The notes under the pieces: model-generated
Databases searched by the model: none
Seen by the model: the letters and a program-made list of their open reading frames with translations, nothing else
What the model was told of the DNA's origin: nothing
Position numbers and translations under genes: made by a program
Shown here: positions 1-7,158 of the stretch, piece after piece
How positions within the stretch are numbered: the first letter of the stretch is position 1
Layout of the letters: every line of letters starts with the position of its first letter
NCBI GenBank assembly: GCA_900550615.1
Contig: URSX01000073.1
Location: forward strand, 1-8,495
DNA: 8,495 nt
Direction: 5' to 3'
DNA from: an uncultured Eubacteriales bacterium
GTDB taxonomy: Bacteria > Bacillota > Clostridia > Oscillospirales > Oscillospiraceae

Positions 1-38
1 TTTTATAACAGCCTGTGCAGAAGCACTTCCGGTCTGTT
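1..38. other. Imperfect stem-loop just after the protease stop codon
   Basis: Inverted repeats AACAG (7-11) and CTGTT (34-38) enclose a second pair, GTGC (15-18) and GCAC (23-26), around the loop AGAA, with CC/GG pairing between them and a small internal loop. It begins at the protease stop codon, where a terminator would be expected. Read in the protease direction, however, it is followed by ATAAAA and not by a T-run, and the window ends there. It may be a weak or factor-assisted terminator, or chance. Confidence 0.25.
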
Positions 39-3000
39 TATTCGCCCATGAGCTTCCGCCGCTTCAGCAGGAGCATCACAGCGCCTGCGGCAGCCGCCAT
101 CATCGCGCCGCTCAGCAGGAAGATGGGGAACCCGTCGCCGGTCTGGACACTGTTTTCGATCCAGCGGGCCGTCAGGGTCGTGTCACCCTTGACGCTGTAC
201 ACGCTGGAGGCGTCGTAGCGGTTGCCGTCCTTGTCGTACCAGCCGCCGAAGGTATAGCCCTCCCGGGTGGGTACGGGCAGGGTGCCCACAGCCTGACCGT
301 ATACCACCGCCAGAGCAGAGGGCTCCACCTTGCCGCCATTGGCGTTCAGGGTAATGGTGAAGGTGCTGTCCTCCTGACCCCAGCGGGCGGTGAGGGTCAC
401 ACCATCGGCTGTGCTGTAGACGGTGGAAGCATCATAGCGGCTGCCCACCTCGTCGAACCAGCCCAGGAACACATAGCCCTCCCGGGTAGGTGTGGGCAGG
501 GCGCCCACGGCCTGGCCGAAGGTCACCTGGACCAGGGCCACGTCGGTGACGCCGCCGTTGGCGTCCAGGGTGATCTCGTAGATATTGGCGGTCCAGCGGG
601 CAGTGAGGGTGGCGTCTCCGGCGATGGCATATATGGTGTCCTCGGTGTACTGCGCACCGTTTTCGTCATACCAGCCGTCGAAGGTATAGCCCTCACGGAC
701 GGGCACAGGCAGCTGGCCCACAGCTATGCCGTACTGGACGCTGACGGAGTCGGGCTTCACCATGCCGCCGTTGGCGTCCAGAGTCACGGTATAGCCCTGA
801 CCAGGCAATACCTCCACCACGCAGTAGGCGGTGACGCTGGTGTTGATATCGGTGGACACCTTGATGTAAGCGTAGCCGGGCTTGTGGGCGGTGACAACGC
901 CGTTTTCATCCACGGTGGCTACCTCGGGGTTGAAGGAGGTCCAGGTCAGCGCGGCGTCCTCCGCCCGGGTGGGGGTAGGAGTCAGCGTCGCGTTCAGCGC
1001 CAGAGTCTCCAGGGGATGCAGGGTGGCCCGGGTATCATCCAGGCGCAGGGTATTGGCCTGCACCGGCAGGCAGACCACGGCGAAGTTCACATGATACTGC
1101 CCGTCCTTGGTGGTGGCGGTCAGATAGCTGACGCCGGGCTCCGAGGGGGTGTAATAGGCAACGTTCTTGCGGGTGCCGTTAACGTTGACGTCCTCGGCGG
1201 TCTCCAGCTTGCCGCCGCCCTCCGTCACCGTCCAGTTGAAGGGACCGTAGGTGCTGTCGGGACGGTCATAGGTGACGCCGGAGAGGGCACCCGCCGGATT
1301 ACCGGCCTTCTCCGTGCCGTCTGCCCGGATCACCACCGTGGTGGAGGAGCCGTAGGGGGCGGACACGACGATATCGCCGGTGGTACGGTCATAGGTATAG
1401 CCATTGTACATGGCGTTTTCCGTCAGCTCATACTCATAGCCGTAATCATAGCGGTAAACCACATGGATGGACTCCGGCAGGGCATAGCCCTCGGTGTTCA
1501 CCAATCTGCCGCGCCAGGGCTCGCTGCCGGAGAGGACAAAGTCCGGGCCGTCCAGCACCAGGCCGGTGGCGGCGGTGGTGGGATTGTCGCTGCCGCCGGA
1601 AACATACCCCTGGGCCGTGTACAGCTTCACATCGGAGAAGGAGTGGGTCTGGCGGTACCGGGCGATGAGGCTGGCGGTCTCACCGGCGGTGACGTAATAG
1701 GTCTGCTCGTTGTAGTAGGCGTCGGACTGCAGGTCCTCCTGGTCGGAGGTCTGATAGACGTCCTCCCAGTCAAAGGTCATGGTCCGGGTAACACCGTTGA
1801 TGGTGACGTCCAGATGGCCGGTTCCGGAGGGGATCTTGTCCGCGGAGGCCTGATAGTTCAGGTCGATAAGGCCCTCCAGCGCGTCGCTGCTGTTCTGGGA
1901 GACGCTGACCAGGCCCGCCCAGTCCTCGTCGTCCTCATATACCAGCCACTGATTCTGATAGATCTCCACATCGGCGGGCTGCAGGTCCACCACCCGGACG
2001 GTGATGGCGCCGTTGGGCTTCAGGCCGGAGAAGTGGTCCATGGACAGCTTGAAGTCCTTCACCTCCGTGGAGGATGCCTCCACCGCTATGACGCACAGGG
2101 CGGAGTAGGTGCCGTTGGACACGGTGATGATGGCCTGGCCGGGAGCCACAGCCACCACATGACCGAACTCATCCACCGTGGCCACCTCGGGGTTGCTGGA
2201 GGTGCGGGTGATGGGCGCCGTGGAGCCGGTGTTGTTGTTCACGCTGAGGTCAAAGCTCTGGCCGGGGTGCAGGCGGGCGGATGTCTGGGGCAGGGTCAGG
2301 CCCTGGGAGGCGTCCACCTTGATGGCATAGGTGCGGTCATTGGCCGCATAGTCGCCGCAGGAGAGATACACGTTGCCGGTCCAGTTGTAGCTGCCGCGAT
2401 ACTCCGTCACATCTGCGGTGAAGGTGAAGGTGTGGGTATCGGCGTCATAAATGCTCTGGGAATACAGGGGATTCAGCAGATCGATGTTGTACTCGGTGAT
2501 TTCCCGGCCGGTGGAGTCGGTATAGGTCCGGCTCACCTGGGCGTGGACCGCCACGGAGGCCAGGGAGCCGTCCTCGTCATAGACGGTGCCCTGCATATAG
2601 GTGCGGCCATCCTTCTGATAGAAGGTCACGGCGTTGTTCTCCAGCTTGGGGGCCTGGGTGTCCACCAGCACGTCGAAGGAGAGCACGTCGCCGGTCTTGT
2701 CCATTTTGTGGCCGTTGAAGGTGGGCTCCTTGCCGTCCACGAAGGACTCGAAGTCCGTCACCGGGCGGCCCAGCTCCTCATTGTCCACGGTGTCGCCGTA
2801 GTCACCCTCGCCATAGGCGGTAATGGTGTAAACGCACTGGGTGCCGTTGGGCAGGACGTCGCCGTTCAGGTCCGTTCCGTCCCAGGCATCCGTGAAGTAG
2901 TAAAGGGACATGGGCAGGACCACGCCGTAGCCGGCCTGATAGACGCTGCGGGGCACATAGGTGTTGAAGGTGCGGAAATAGAGCTCGTTGGTGTTCTTGT

Positions 3001-6000
3001 TCCGGACCTCGGTGACAAAGAGCTTGGCATCCCGCAGCTGATAGAGCTCAAGGTCGTCAATGGCGTCGAAATAGCCGCTGCCGTCCGGGGAGATGGCAAA
3101 GTTCTCCTGGTGGAAAACTGTCTGCTTGCTCTCGGCGGCAATGTCGGTATCAAAGATGTTCTGGCCCAGGTTCAGGAAGTTCACCACTTCCCCGGCGCTG
3201 CGGATGGTACTGCCCACCACGTTGACGCCCAGGGTACAGTCGTTGTTCATCACGTTTTCGCCGTCCTGGGGCTCGTCGAACCAGTTGGCGCGGTCCAGGA
3301 TGGGGGCAGAGGTCCAGTCGCCCAGGAAGGCCAGCAGGGGCATGCCGATCTGAGGCGCGGAGCCGTCGGCGGCGGTGAGGATCACAAAGCCCTCCACATA
3401 GCTGCCGTTGGGGAACAGGTCGCGGATGGCGGCGATGTCGGAAGCGGTGAGGGAAACGGTCCGGCTGACCTGTGTGCCGCCGGCGGGCACGCTGACGCTG
3501 CCCAGATCCACCTCACGGATCAGCACATCGCTGGCAAGGACCATGGTCTTGCCGTCCTGCTCTGCGGTATCCGGCCGCAGAAGCACGGCCTTCATGCTGT
3601 AGCTCAGGGCGTCGCTGCCCAGGTTCTCCACCCGGAAGTCCAGATCATAGCTGCCGCTCCAGCCGGGATCGTCGCCCAGCTCCAGCTTGCCCACCAGCTT
3701 GCCGTCCACATCGATGTAGGCAGGGGTGGAAATGGCCGCGGCTGCGTTCACAAGGCCGGCGCCCTGGCGGCGGGGAGAGACGTATACGCCGTTCTCCTGC
3801 TGGGGCACGGCGGTGCTCACCAGCAGATGGTTGGTCAGGTCGGCGCTGGCGGCGGCGTCCTGCTGGGGATGCTGGGACTTGACATACTGCTCCACCAGCG
3901 CGGCCAGGCCCGCCATATGGGGCGTCGCCATGGAGGTGCCGCTCATCAGACTGTAGGACCCGGTATAGTCATCGTACTTCCCGGCGCCCTCCACATAGCT
4001 GCTGTCCATCACGGTGGACCAGATGTTGCCGCCGGGGGCGGTGATCTCGGGCTTCAGCTCCAGTCCGGAGCCGCTGCCCCAGGAGGTGAAGGAGGACATC
4101 TGGCCGCCCTCCTCCCAGTCGGACAGCTGGTCCTGCTGGTGAACGGTGATGCGGACCTCTTGCCCGGCGTTCAGCGCATCGATCATGGCCGCGCCGTCCA
4201 CGCCGGAAATAAAGGCGGAGGTCAGCGAGGTGTTGTCCGTGTTCATGTTGATAAGCGTGGTGGCGGCGGGGTCGCTGTCATAAACCAGCACAGCCAGCAC
4301 GCCGTAGCTCTCGCCCATGTAGTTGGTGCCGGAGAAGCTGCTGGCATTGTTGATCTTGTCGGCGAAGGAGAGGGTGCTGCCGTCTGCGCTGCCGCGCTTG
4401 ACCAGGGCAATACCCGTCTTGCCGCCGTTGTAGCCGTTGCTGAATCCGGCGTTGTAGTAGTCCATGTAGGTGCCGTAGCCCGCGTCATACACAACGAAGC
4501 TCTGGCTCTCGGGGAACTTCCCCTTCATGGCCACTTCGTTGGGGTCGGAGAAGGGCACGGTATGGCTCTGGCCCTGGGCGTCGGTCCAGCTCAGCACACT
4601 CTGCATGTTGATGGTGCTGTTGATGGAGGCCACCGCCAGGTTGGAGGGGTAGACGGCGGGAGAGGACATCATGGAGATATCCGGGTCCTCCGCCAGGTTC
4701 AGGCCGCCCCGCTCATTGCCCTGGGCGGGGGAGTTTTCGCTGTTGCCGGCGGCGGTCATCAGGATGACGCCGGCCTGCTCCAGCCGGGCATAAACGCCGT
4801 GGATGGCGGTGTCGTCATAGGCAAAGCCGTTGTCGGAGCCCAGAGACAGGTTCACGGCGTCGGCGCCCAGGGTCATGGCGTCCTCCAGGGCGTTGAGAAT
4901 GGCGCTTTCCGTGGCGCCGGAGTTGCCGCCGTCGGCAAAGACCTTCATCATCATCAGCTGGGCATCGGGGGCTACGCCGGAAAAGAGGACCTCGCCCTCC
5001 TGGCTCTGGACAAAGCCCGCCACGGTGCCGGAGACGTGGGTGCCGTGGTTGCTGCCGCTGTTGCGGACGTTGACGTCGCCGCTGATGATCTCGCCGGTAT
5101 AGGGGTCGGCGTCTCCGGCGTAGTCAAAGGCGAAGGGAACCTTGCGGGTCTTGTACATGGCCTCGTTGGAGGCGGGGCTCAGCCTATTGGCATTGAGCTG
5201 GCGGCCGTTCAGGAAGGCCAGCAGGGACTCCTTGGTATAGCGCAGGTCGCTGTTGCTGAGCTGGGAGTAGAAGGAGTCGTCCCGGAAGGCCTCGTGGACC
5301 CGGCGCAGACCGGTGACGTTAGCGCCCTCCTCATCGCTCCACCAGCTGGAATACTCCATGTCCAGGCCGGAATCCACCACGGCCACCAGCATTCCCTTGC
5401 CGGTGTAGCCCTTGTTCCAGACCTCCTGCAGGTGGACCATGTCATAGCTGTAGCCTGCCACACCGGCATTGGTGGCCGGAGAGGTGGGCTGACTGTAAAC
5501 ATGCTGCACATGGGCGGACTTCACGCCCTTCAGACTGCGGATGGTATCCAGCATGCCATAGGGGGCGCGGACGGCCATGCCGTTAAAGAGCACCGTCCAC
5601 TGCTCCATCAGCTCAGGGGCGCCGGCAGTGGAGGTGCCCTCCGCCTGGAGAGCGGCGGGCTGGGCCGCCTGGATCTCGGCAAAGACCTTTTTCTGATCCC
5701 GGCGAATGGCGGCATCCTGTTTCTCCGCGCGGCCGCCGGCAAGATAGGCGGCGATCTCCGCACCGGCAGAACTGGTGGAAGCCGTTTTCTTCGCGGCAAA
5801 GCCCTCCAGCACGGGAGCGCGCTCCAGCTCCACGAGGATGGTCACCATATCATCGGGCTGATGCCCGGTGGGCTGGGTGGTTTCCGCCGCAGAGTCGTTC
5901 TCCGCCATGGCGTCCAGCCGGGGGGTGCCGCTGACCTCCTCCGCCTTCACCACGGTCCCGTCGGGGGCGGCGGCTTCGGCGGCCAGAGCCGTGGGCACCA

Positions 6001-6049
6001 GGCCCAGCAGCATGACCAGCGTCAGCAGCAGTGCGATCACTCGTTTCAT
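38..6049 (-). CDS. Giant secreted cell-wall S8 subtilase (lactocepin/C5a-peptidase-like), 2003 aa
   Basis: This is a surface or secreted subtilisin-family endopeptidase that would cleave extracellular proteins; its substrate is unknown. Residues 1-23 are a signal peptide ending ALA, and about 65-185 an I9-like propeptide. The catalytic domain carries Asp226 (VVDSGLD), His335 (NHGTHVSG), oxyanion Asn436 (AAGN) and Ser706 (SGTSMATP), so the triad is complete. A PA domain is inserted at about 500-625. An Fn3-like segment (about 780-910) follows, then a FlgD/Fn3-like turn (WDGTDLNGDVLPNG, 1056-1069), Big_2 domains (1251-1323 and 1667-1747) and three InlB/Flg_new repeats (1753-1963). The tail has SVQTGD (1967-1972), a hydrophobic helix and KRRK, a sortase-type anchor with Val for the usual Pro. 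I chose ATG 6049 because GGGAGG lies 10 nt upstream; the in-frame ATGs at 6058 and 6091 are badly placed. Regions 915-1250 and 1324-1665 match no domain I can name. The family call is firm. Confidence 0.95.
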   Translation of the reverse strand: MKRVIALLLTLVMLLGLVPTALAAEAAAPDGTVVKAEEVSGTPRLDAMAENDSAAETTQPTGHQPDDMVTILVELERAPVLEGFAAKKTASTSSAGAEIAAYLAGGRAEKQDAAIRRDQKKVFAEIQAAQPAALQAEGTSTAGAPELMEQWTVLFNGMAVRAPYGMLDTIRSLKGVKSAHVQHVYSQPTSPATNAGVAGYSYDMVHLQEVWNKGYTGKGMLVAVVDSGLDMEYSSWWSDEEGANVTGLRRVHEAFRDDSFYSQLSNSDLRYTKESLLAFLNGRQLNANRLSPASNEAMYKTRKVPFAFDYAGDADPYTGEIISGDVNVRNSGSNHGTHVSGTVAGFVQSQEGEVLFSGVAPDAQLMMMKVFADGGNSGATESAILNALEDAMTLGADAVNLSLGSDNGFAYDDTAIHGVYARLEQAGVILMTAAGNSENSPAQGNERGGLNLAEDPDISMMSSPAVYPSNLAVASINSTINMQSVLSWTDAQGQSHTVPFSDPNEVAMKGKFPESQSFVVYDAGYGTYMDYYNAGFSNGYNGGKTGIALVKRGSADGSTLSFADKINNASSFSGTNYMGESYGVLAVLVYDSDPAATTLINMNTDNTSLTSAFISGVDGAAMIDALNAGQEVRITVHQQDQLSDWEEGGQMSSFTSWGSGSGLELKPEITAPGGNIWSTVMDSSYVEGAGKYDDYTGSYSLMSGTSMATPHMAGLAALVEQYVKSQHPQQDAAASADLTNHLLVSTAVPQQENGVYVSPRRQGAGLVNAAAAISTPAYIDVDGKLVGKLELGDDPGWSGSYDLDFRVENLGSDALSYSMKAVLLRPDTAEQDGKTMVLASDVLIREVDLGSVSVPAGGTQVSRTVSLTASDIAAIRDLFPNGSYVEGFVILTAADGSAPQIGMPLLAFLGDWTSAPILDRANWFDEPQDGENVMNNDCTLGVNVVGSTIRSAGEVVNFLNLGQNIFDTDIAAESKQTVFHQENFAISPDGSGYFDAIDDLELYQLRDAKLFVTEVRNKNTNELYFRTFNTYVPRSVYQAGYGVVLPMSLYYFTDAWDGTDLNGDVLPNGTQCVYTITAYGEGDYGDTVDNEELGRPVTDFESFVDGKEPTFNGHKMDKTGDVLSFDVLVDTQAPKLENNAVTFYQKDGRTYMQGTVYDEDGSLASVAVHAQVSRTYTDSTGREITEYNIDLLNPLYSQSIYDADTHTFTFTADVTEYRGSYNWTGNVYLSCGDYAANDRTYAIKVDASQGLTLPQTSARLHPGQSFDLSVNNNTGSTAPITRTSSNPEVATVDEFGHVVAVAPGQAIITVSNGTYSALCVIAVEASSTEVKDFKLSMDHFSGLKPNGAITVRVVDLQPADVEIYQNQWLVYEDDEDWAGLVSVSQNSSDALEGLIDLNYQASADKIPSGTGHLDVTINGVTRTMTFDWEDVYQTSDQEDLQSDAYYNEQTYYVTAGETASLIARYRQTHSFSDVKLYTAQGYVSGGSDNPTTAATGLVLDGPDFVLSGSEPWRGRLVNTEGYALPESIHVVYRYDYGYEYELTENAMYNGYTYDRTTGDIVVSAPYGSSTTVVIRADGTEKAGNPAGALSGVTYDRPDSTYGPFNWTVTEGGGKLETAEDVNVNGTRKNVAYYTPSEPGVSYLTATTKDGQYHVNFAVVCLPVQANTLRLDDTRATLHPLETLALNATLTPTPTRAEDAALTWTSFNPEVATVDENGVVTAHKPGYAYIKVSTDINTSVTAYCVVEVLPGQGYTVTLDANGGMVKPDSVSVQYGIAVGQLPVPVREGYTFDGWYDENGAQYTEDTIYAIAGDATLTARWTANIYEITLDANGGVTDVALVQVTFGQAVGALPTPTREGYVFLGWFDEVGSRYDASTVYSTADGVTLTARWGQEDSTFTITLNANGGKVEPSALAVVYGQAVGTLPVPTREGYTFGGWYDKDGNRYDASSVYSVKGDTTLTARWIENSVQTGDGFPIFLLSGAMMAAAAGAVMLLLKRRKLMGE
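161..793 (-). repeat. Three tandem InlB/Flg_new-type repeats inside the protease gene
   Basis: Three copies of about 67 codons lie at 593-793, 380-580 and 161-361, with start-to-start spacing of 213 and 219 bp. Each encodes the pattern LDANGG (LNANGG in the last copy), then a VGxLPxPxREGY block, GW(Y/F)D and LTARW, typical of the beta-grasp-like Listeria_rpt/InlB B-repeat family. Such repeats commonly serve as stalks or adhesive modules near the wall anchor. The two copies nearest the C-terminus are especially alike at DNA level around the REGY block, for example the shared AGCCCTCCCGGGT. Confidence 0.9.
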
Positions 6050-6059
6050 GTTATACATT

Positions 6060-6065
6060 CCTCCC
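6060..6065 (-). promoter_or_regulatory. Ribosome binding site that fixes the protease start
   Basis: The plus strand reads CCTCCC, so the transcript carries GGGAGG, 10 nt before ATG 6049. The ATG at 6058 lies only 1 nt from this site and the ATG at 6091 lies upstream of it. Only the 6049 start gives the K-R plus hydrophobic signal peptide directly at the N-terminus. Confidence 0.85.
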
Positions 6066-6096
6066 TTGTGTTGAACTCCCATGTGCTGCATTCTTT

Positions 6097-6117
6097 ATAG
6101 GACAATGAATGTTCTAT
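6097..6117. other. 21-bp imperfect dyad in the protease 5' leader
   Basis: Arms 6097-6104 (ATAGGACA) and 6110-6117 (TGTTCTAT) are complementary except for one position and are separated by 5 nt. A wider pair, CCCATG (6078-6083) and CATGGG (6121-6126), flanks it. The dyad lies roughly 15-35 nt downstream of the predicted protease transcription start, where a repressor or an RNA fold could act. Its function is unknown. Confidence 0.3.
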
Positions 6118-6138
6118 GATCATGGGATGACCGTCGTT

Positions 6139-6167
6139 ACTATAGCATTTTACCGCGGCGGTGTCAA
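6139..6167 (-). promoter_or_regulatory. Predicted sigma-A promoter of the protease gene
   Basis: On the minus strand, TTGACA (complement of 6162-6167) is followed by a 17-bp spacer and TATAGT (complement of 6139-6144). This is a perfect -35 and a near-perfect -10 at ideal spacing. Transcription would start near 6132 and leave a leader of roughly 80 nt before ATG 6049. It faces away from the tetR promoter; the two -35 boxes are 58 bp apart. Confidence 0.8.
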
Positions 6168-6225
6168 GCTATGCCGGGTGGAACTTCCGGGTTTTCTCCA
6201 TTGAAACAGGAGAATAACATGCTGC

Positions 6226-6254
6226 TTGACAAATCACGTCCCACAAGATATAAT
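6226..6254 (+). promoter_or_regulatory. Consensus sigma-A promoter of the tetR operon
   Basis: TTGACA (6226-6231), a 17-bp spacer and TATAAT (6249-6254) match the vegetative consensus exactly. Transcription would start near 6261, about 40 nt before the tetR start codon. The -10 box forms the left edge of the 40-bp palindrome, so a protein bound there would block polymerase. A perfect promoter under an overlapping operator fits a strongly repressed, inducible operon. Confidence 0.88.
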
Positions 6255-6288
6255 AACACTGCGTTATATATAACGCAGTGTTATTATA
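6249..6288. promoter_or_regulatory. 40-bp perfect palindrome, probable TetR operator
   Basis: Every base from 6249 to 6268 pairs with its mirror from 6288 to 6269, with no mismatch. Each half contains a 13-bp near-palindrome, TAACACTGCGTTA (6254-6266) and its mirror TAACGCAGTGTTA (6271-6283), with centres 17 bp apart. That arrangement suits either one dimer on the central dyad or two dimers on the half-sites, as known for QacR-like members of the TetR family. It covers the -10 box and start point and ends just before the tetR ribosome binding site, so autorepression is the likely role. That the adjacent TetR protein binds here is inference from position. Confidence 0.85.
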
Positions 6289-6289
6289 C

Positions 6290-6294
6290 AAGGA
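6290..6294 (+). promoter_or_regulatory. Ribosome binding site for the tetR start at 6303
   Basis: AAGGA sits 8 nt before ATG 6303. The in-frame ATG at 6294 overlaps the site itself, and other in-frame ATGs (6171 and 6219) lie upstream of the predicted transcription start near 6261. These facts favour 6303. Confidence 0.7.
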
Positions 6295-6302
6295 TGGTGC
6301 TT

Positions 6303-6908
6303 ATGCCGGCAGTCAGAAAAGTTTCAAAGGAACAGATCATCGACGCTGCGGTGGAGGTATTGCGTGACGACGGTTTTTCTGCCATCAACGCCCGCAGCGT
6401 CGCCAAAAAACTGGGCTGCTCCACGCAGCCGATCTACTTTTCATTCAAGAACATGGACGAACTGAAGGCCGCGCTGACGCAGCGTGCGATCGAACTGCAC
6501 ACACAGCGCGTGCGGGATTCTCTGTGCGCCCACGAGGGGAGCGACAGCCGCTACAGCAGCTACGGCATGGGCTTCGTCAAATTCGCTGCCGAGGAAAAGC
6601 AGCTGTTCCGCTGGCTCTATCTGGAGGGCGAACAGCCAGGGGCATATCAAAGCGATGTTCTGATGCAGGAGGTCATCGGCGTGATCGTCGATGAATTCGG
6701 ATATGCGGAGGACGTCGCACGCCGCTTTCATCAGGATATGATCTACTTTACCTACGGACTGGCGATTCTCGCCAATACGGATCATCTGCACCTGACGGAG
6801 GCAGAGCTGCGTGAGGCGTTCCGCCGGGAGTTCCGCGCGCTGATTGCCATTTATGGAAAGCCCGCAAAGCTGCCTGAATTTGCTGTGAAAGCCGGTGTTG
6901 CTTTATGA
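6303..6908 (+). CDS. TetR/AcrR-family transcriptional regulator, 201 aa
   Basis: This is a DNA-binding, ligand-responsive repressor of the usual TetR length (about 200 aa). Residues 9-55 form the N-terminal helix-turn-helix: KEQIIDAAVEVL, the GFSAINARSVAKKLG turn region, and the recognition segment CSTQPIYFSF (39-48). The helical C-terminal half (about 56-190), containing FVKFAAEEKQLFRWLYLEGE, would bind an inducer and form the dimer; it gives no clue to the ligand. The gene is first in its operon and sits immediately after the 40-bp palindrome overlapping its promoter, so autorepression is likely. Its stop overlaps a downstream ATG as ATGA (6905-6908). It uses a TCA serine codon (S47) of the kind absent from the neighbouring protease. 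Confidence 0.93.
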   Translation: MPAVRKVSKEQIIDAAVEVLRDDGFSAINARSVAKKLGCSTQPIYFSFKNMDELKAALTQRAIELHTQRVRDSLCAHEGSDSRYSSYGMGFVKFAAEEKQLFRWLYLEGEQPGAYQSDVLMQEVIGVIVDEFGYAEDVARRFHQDMIYFTYGLAILANTDHLHLTEAELREAFRREFRALIAIYGKPAKLPEFAVKAGVAL

Positions 6909-7138
6909 ATCTGAAGGTATCCTTTTCGTGGATCGGGCTTGTGATCTTTGCGCTGCCCATGCGGCACATCTCACCGTGTCGATTCAATCCTTTTGCTGAC
7001 ATTTGCAAAGCGCAAGCAAAACATCGAGATTTTGATCAGGTGACACTGGATGTCTGGACATTCAATGAGTCGGCGCAGAAATTCTATGCGGCAGCAGGCT
7101 TTCAGCCCTATCGGTGCTTTTGGGAAAGCCAAACTTGA
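6905..7138 (+). pseudogene. Decayed GNAT acetyltransferase remnant (C-terminal end; open as a 77-aa ORF)
   Basis: The last 48 residues, from FADICKAQAK through the DVWTFNESAQKFYAAAGF block, look like the C-terminal motif of a GNAT N-acetyltransferase. The first 29 residues of this frame do not. Upstream, pieces of the missing acetyl-CoA-binding region seem to survive in other frames: DLCAAHAAHLT in the 6907 frame and VDSIL in the 6906 frame. Joined, they would read roughly DLC...T-G-V-x-S-I-L-FADICK, which implies one-base losses near 6976 and 6991-6994. The N-terminal half is absent, cut off by tetR. The ATG at 6905 overlaps the tetR stop, so a 77-aa product could still be made by coupling. 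Loss of enzyme function is very likely; the exact lesions are inferred. Confidence 0.65.
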
Positions 7139-7158
7139 TAAGCACAGGGAGCGATAAA

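Noticed and set aside
1..38. An intrinsic terminator after the protease
   Set aside because: The stem is interrupted and is followed by ATAAAA rather than a T-run in the direction of transcription. It is kept only as a low-confidence stem-loop because the window ends there.
2845..2884. A dockerin or EF-hand calcium loop in the protease (DGTDLNGDVLPNG)
   Set aside because: The pattern W-DGTD-NG-LPNGT followed by YTITAYG is the turn of a FlgD/Fn3-like domain common in large subtilases; the residues for a paired dockerin repeat are missing.
884..6100. A 1738-codon open frame on the plus strand opposite the protease
   Set aside because: It is in exact codon register with the protease and stays open only because that gene lacks TTA, CTA and TCA codons. 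Its translation is a Gly/Val/His/Ala-rich string with no domain, and the sense strand has a clear signal peptide, catalytic triad and anchor.
6249..6288. The long palindrome as a transposon end, attachment site or terminator
   Set aside because: There is no T-run after it, no transposase or integrase nearby and no direct repeats seen. Its overlap with a consensus promoter ahead of a tetR gene explains it better as an operator.
6171..6302. An N-terminal extension of tetR from ATG 6171 (44 extra residues)
   Set aside because: There is no ribosome binding site before 6171, the region holds both divergent promoters and the operator, and the TetR helix-turn-helix starts right after ATG 6303.
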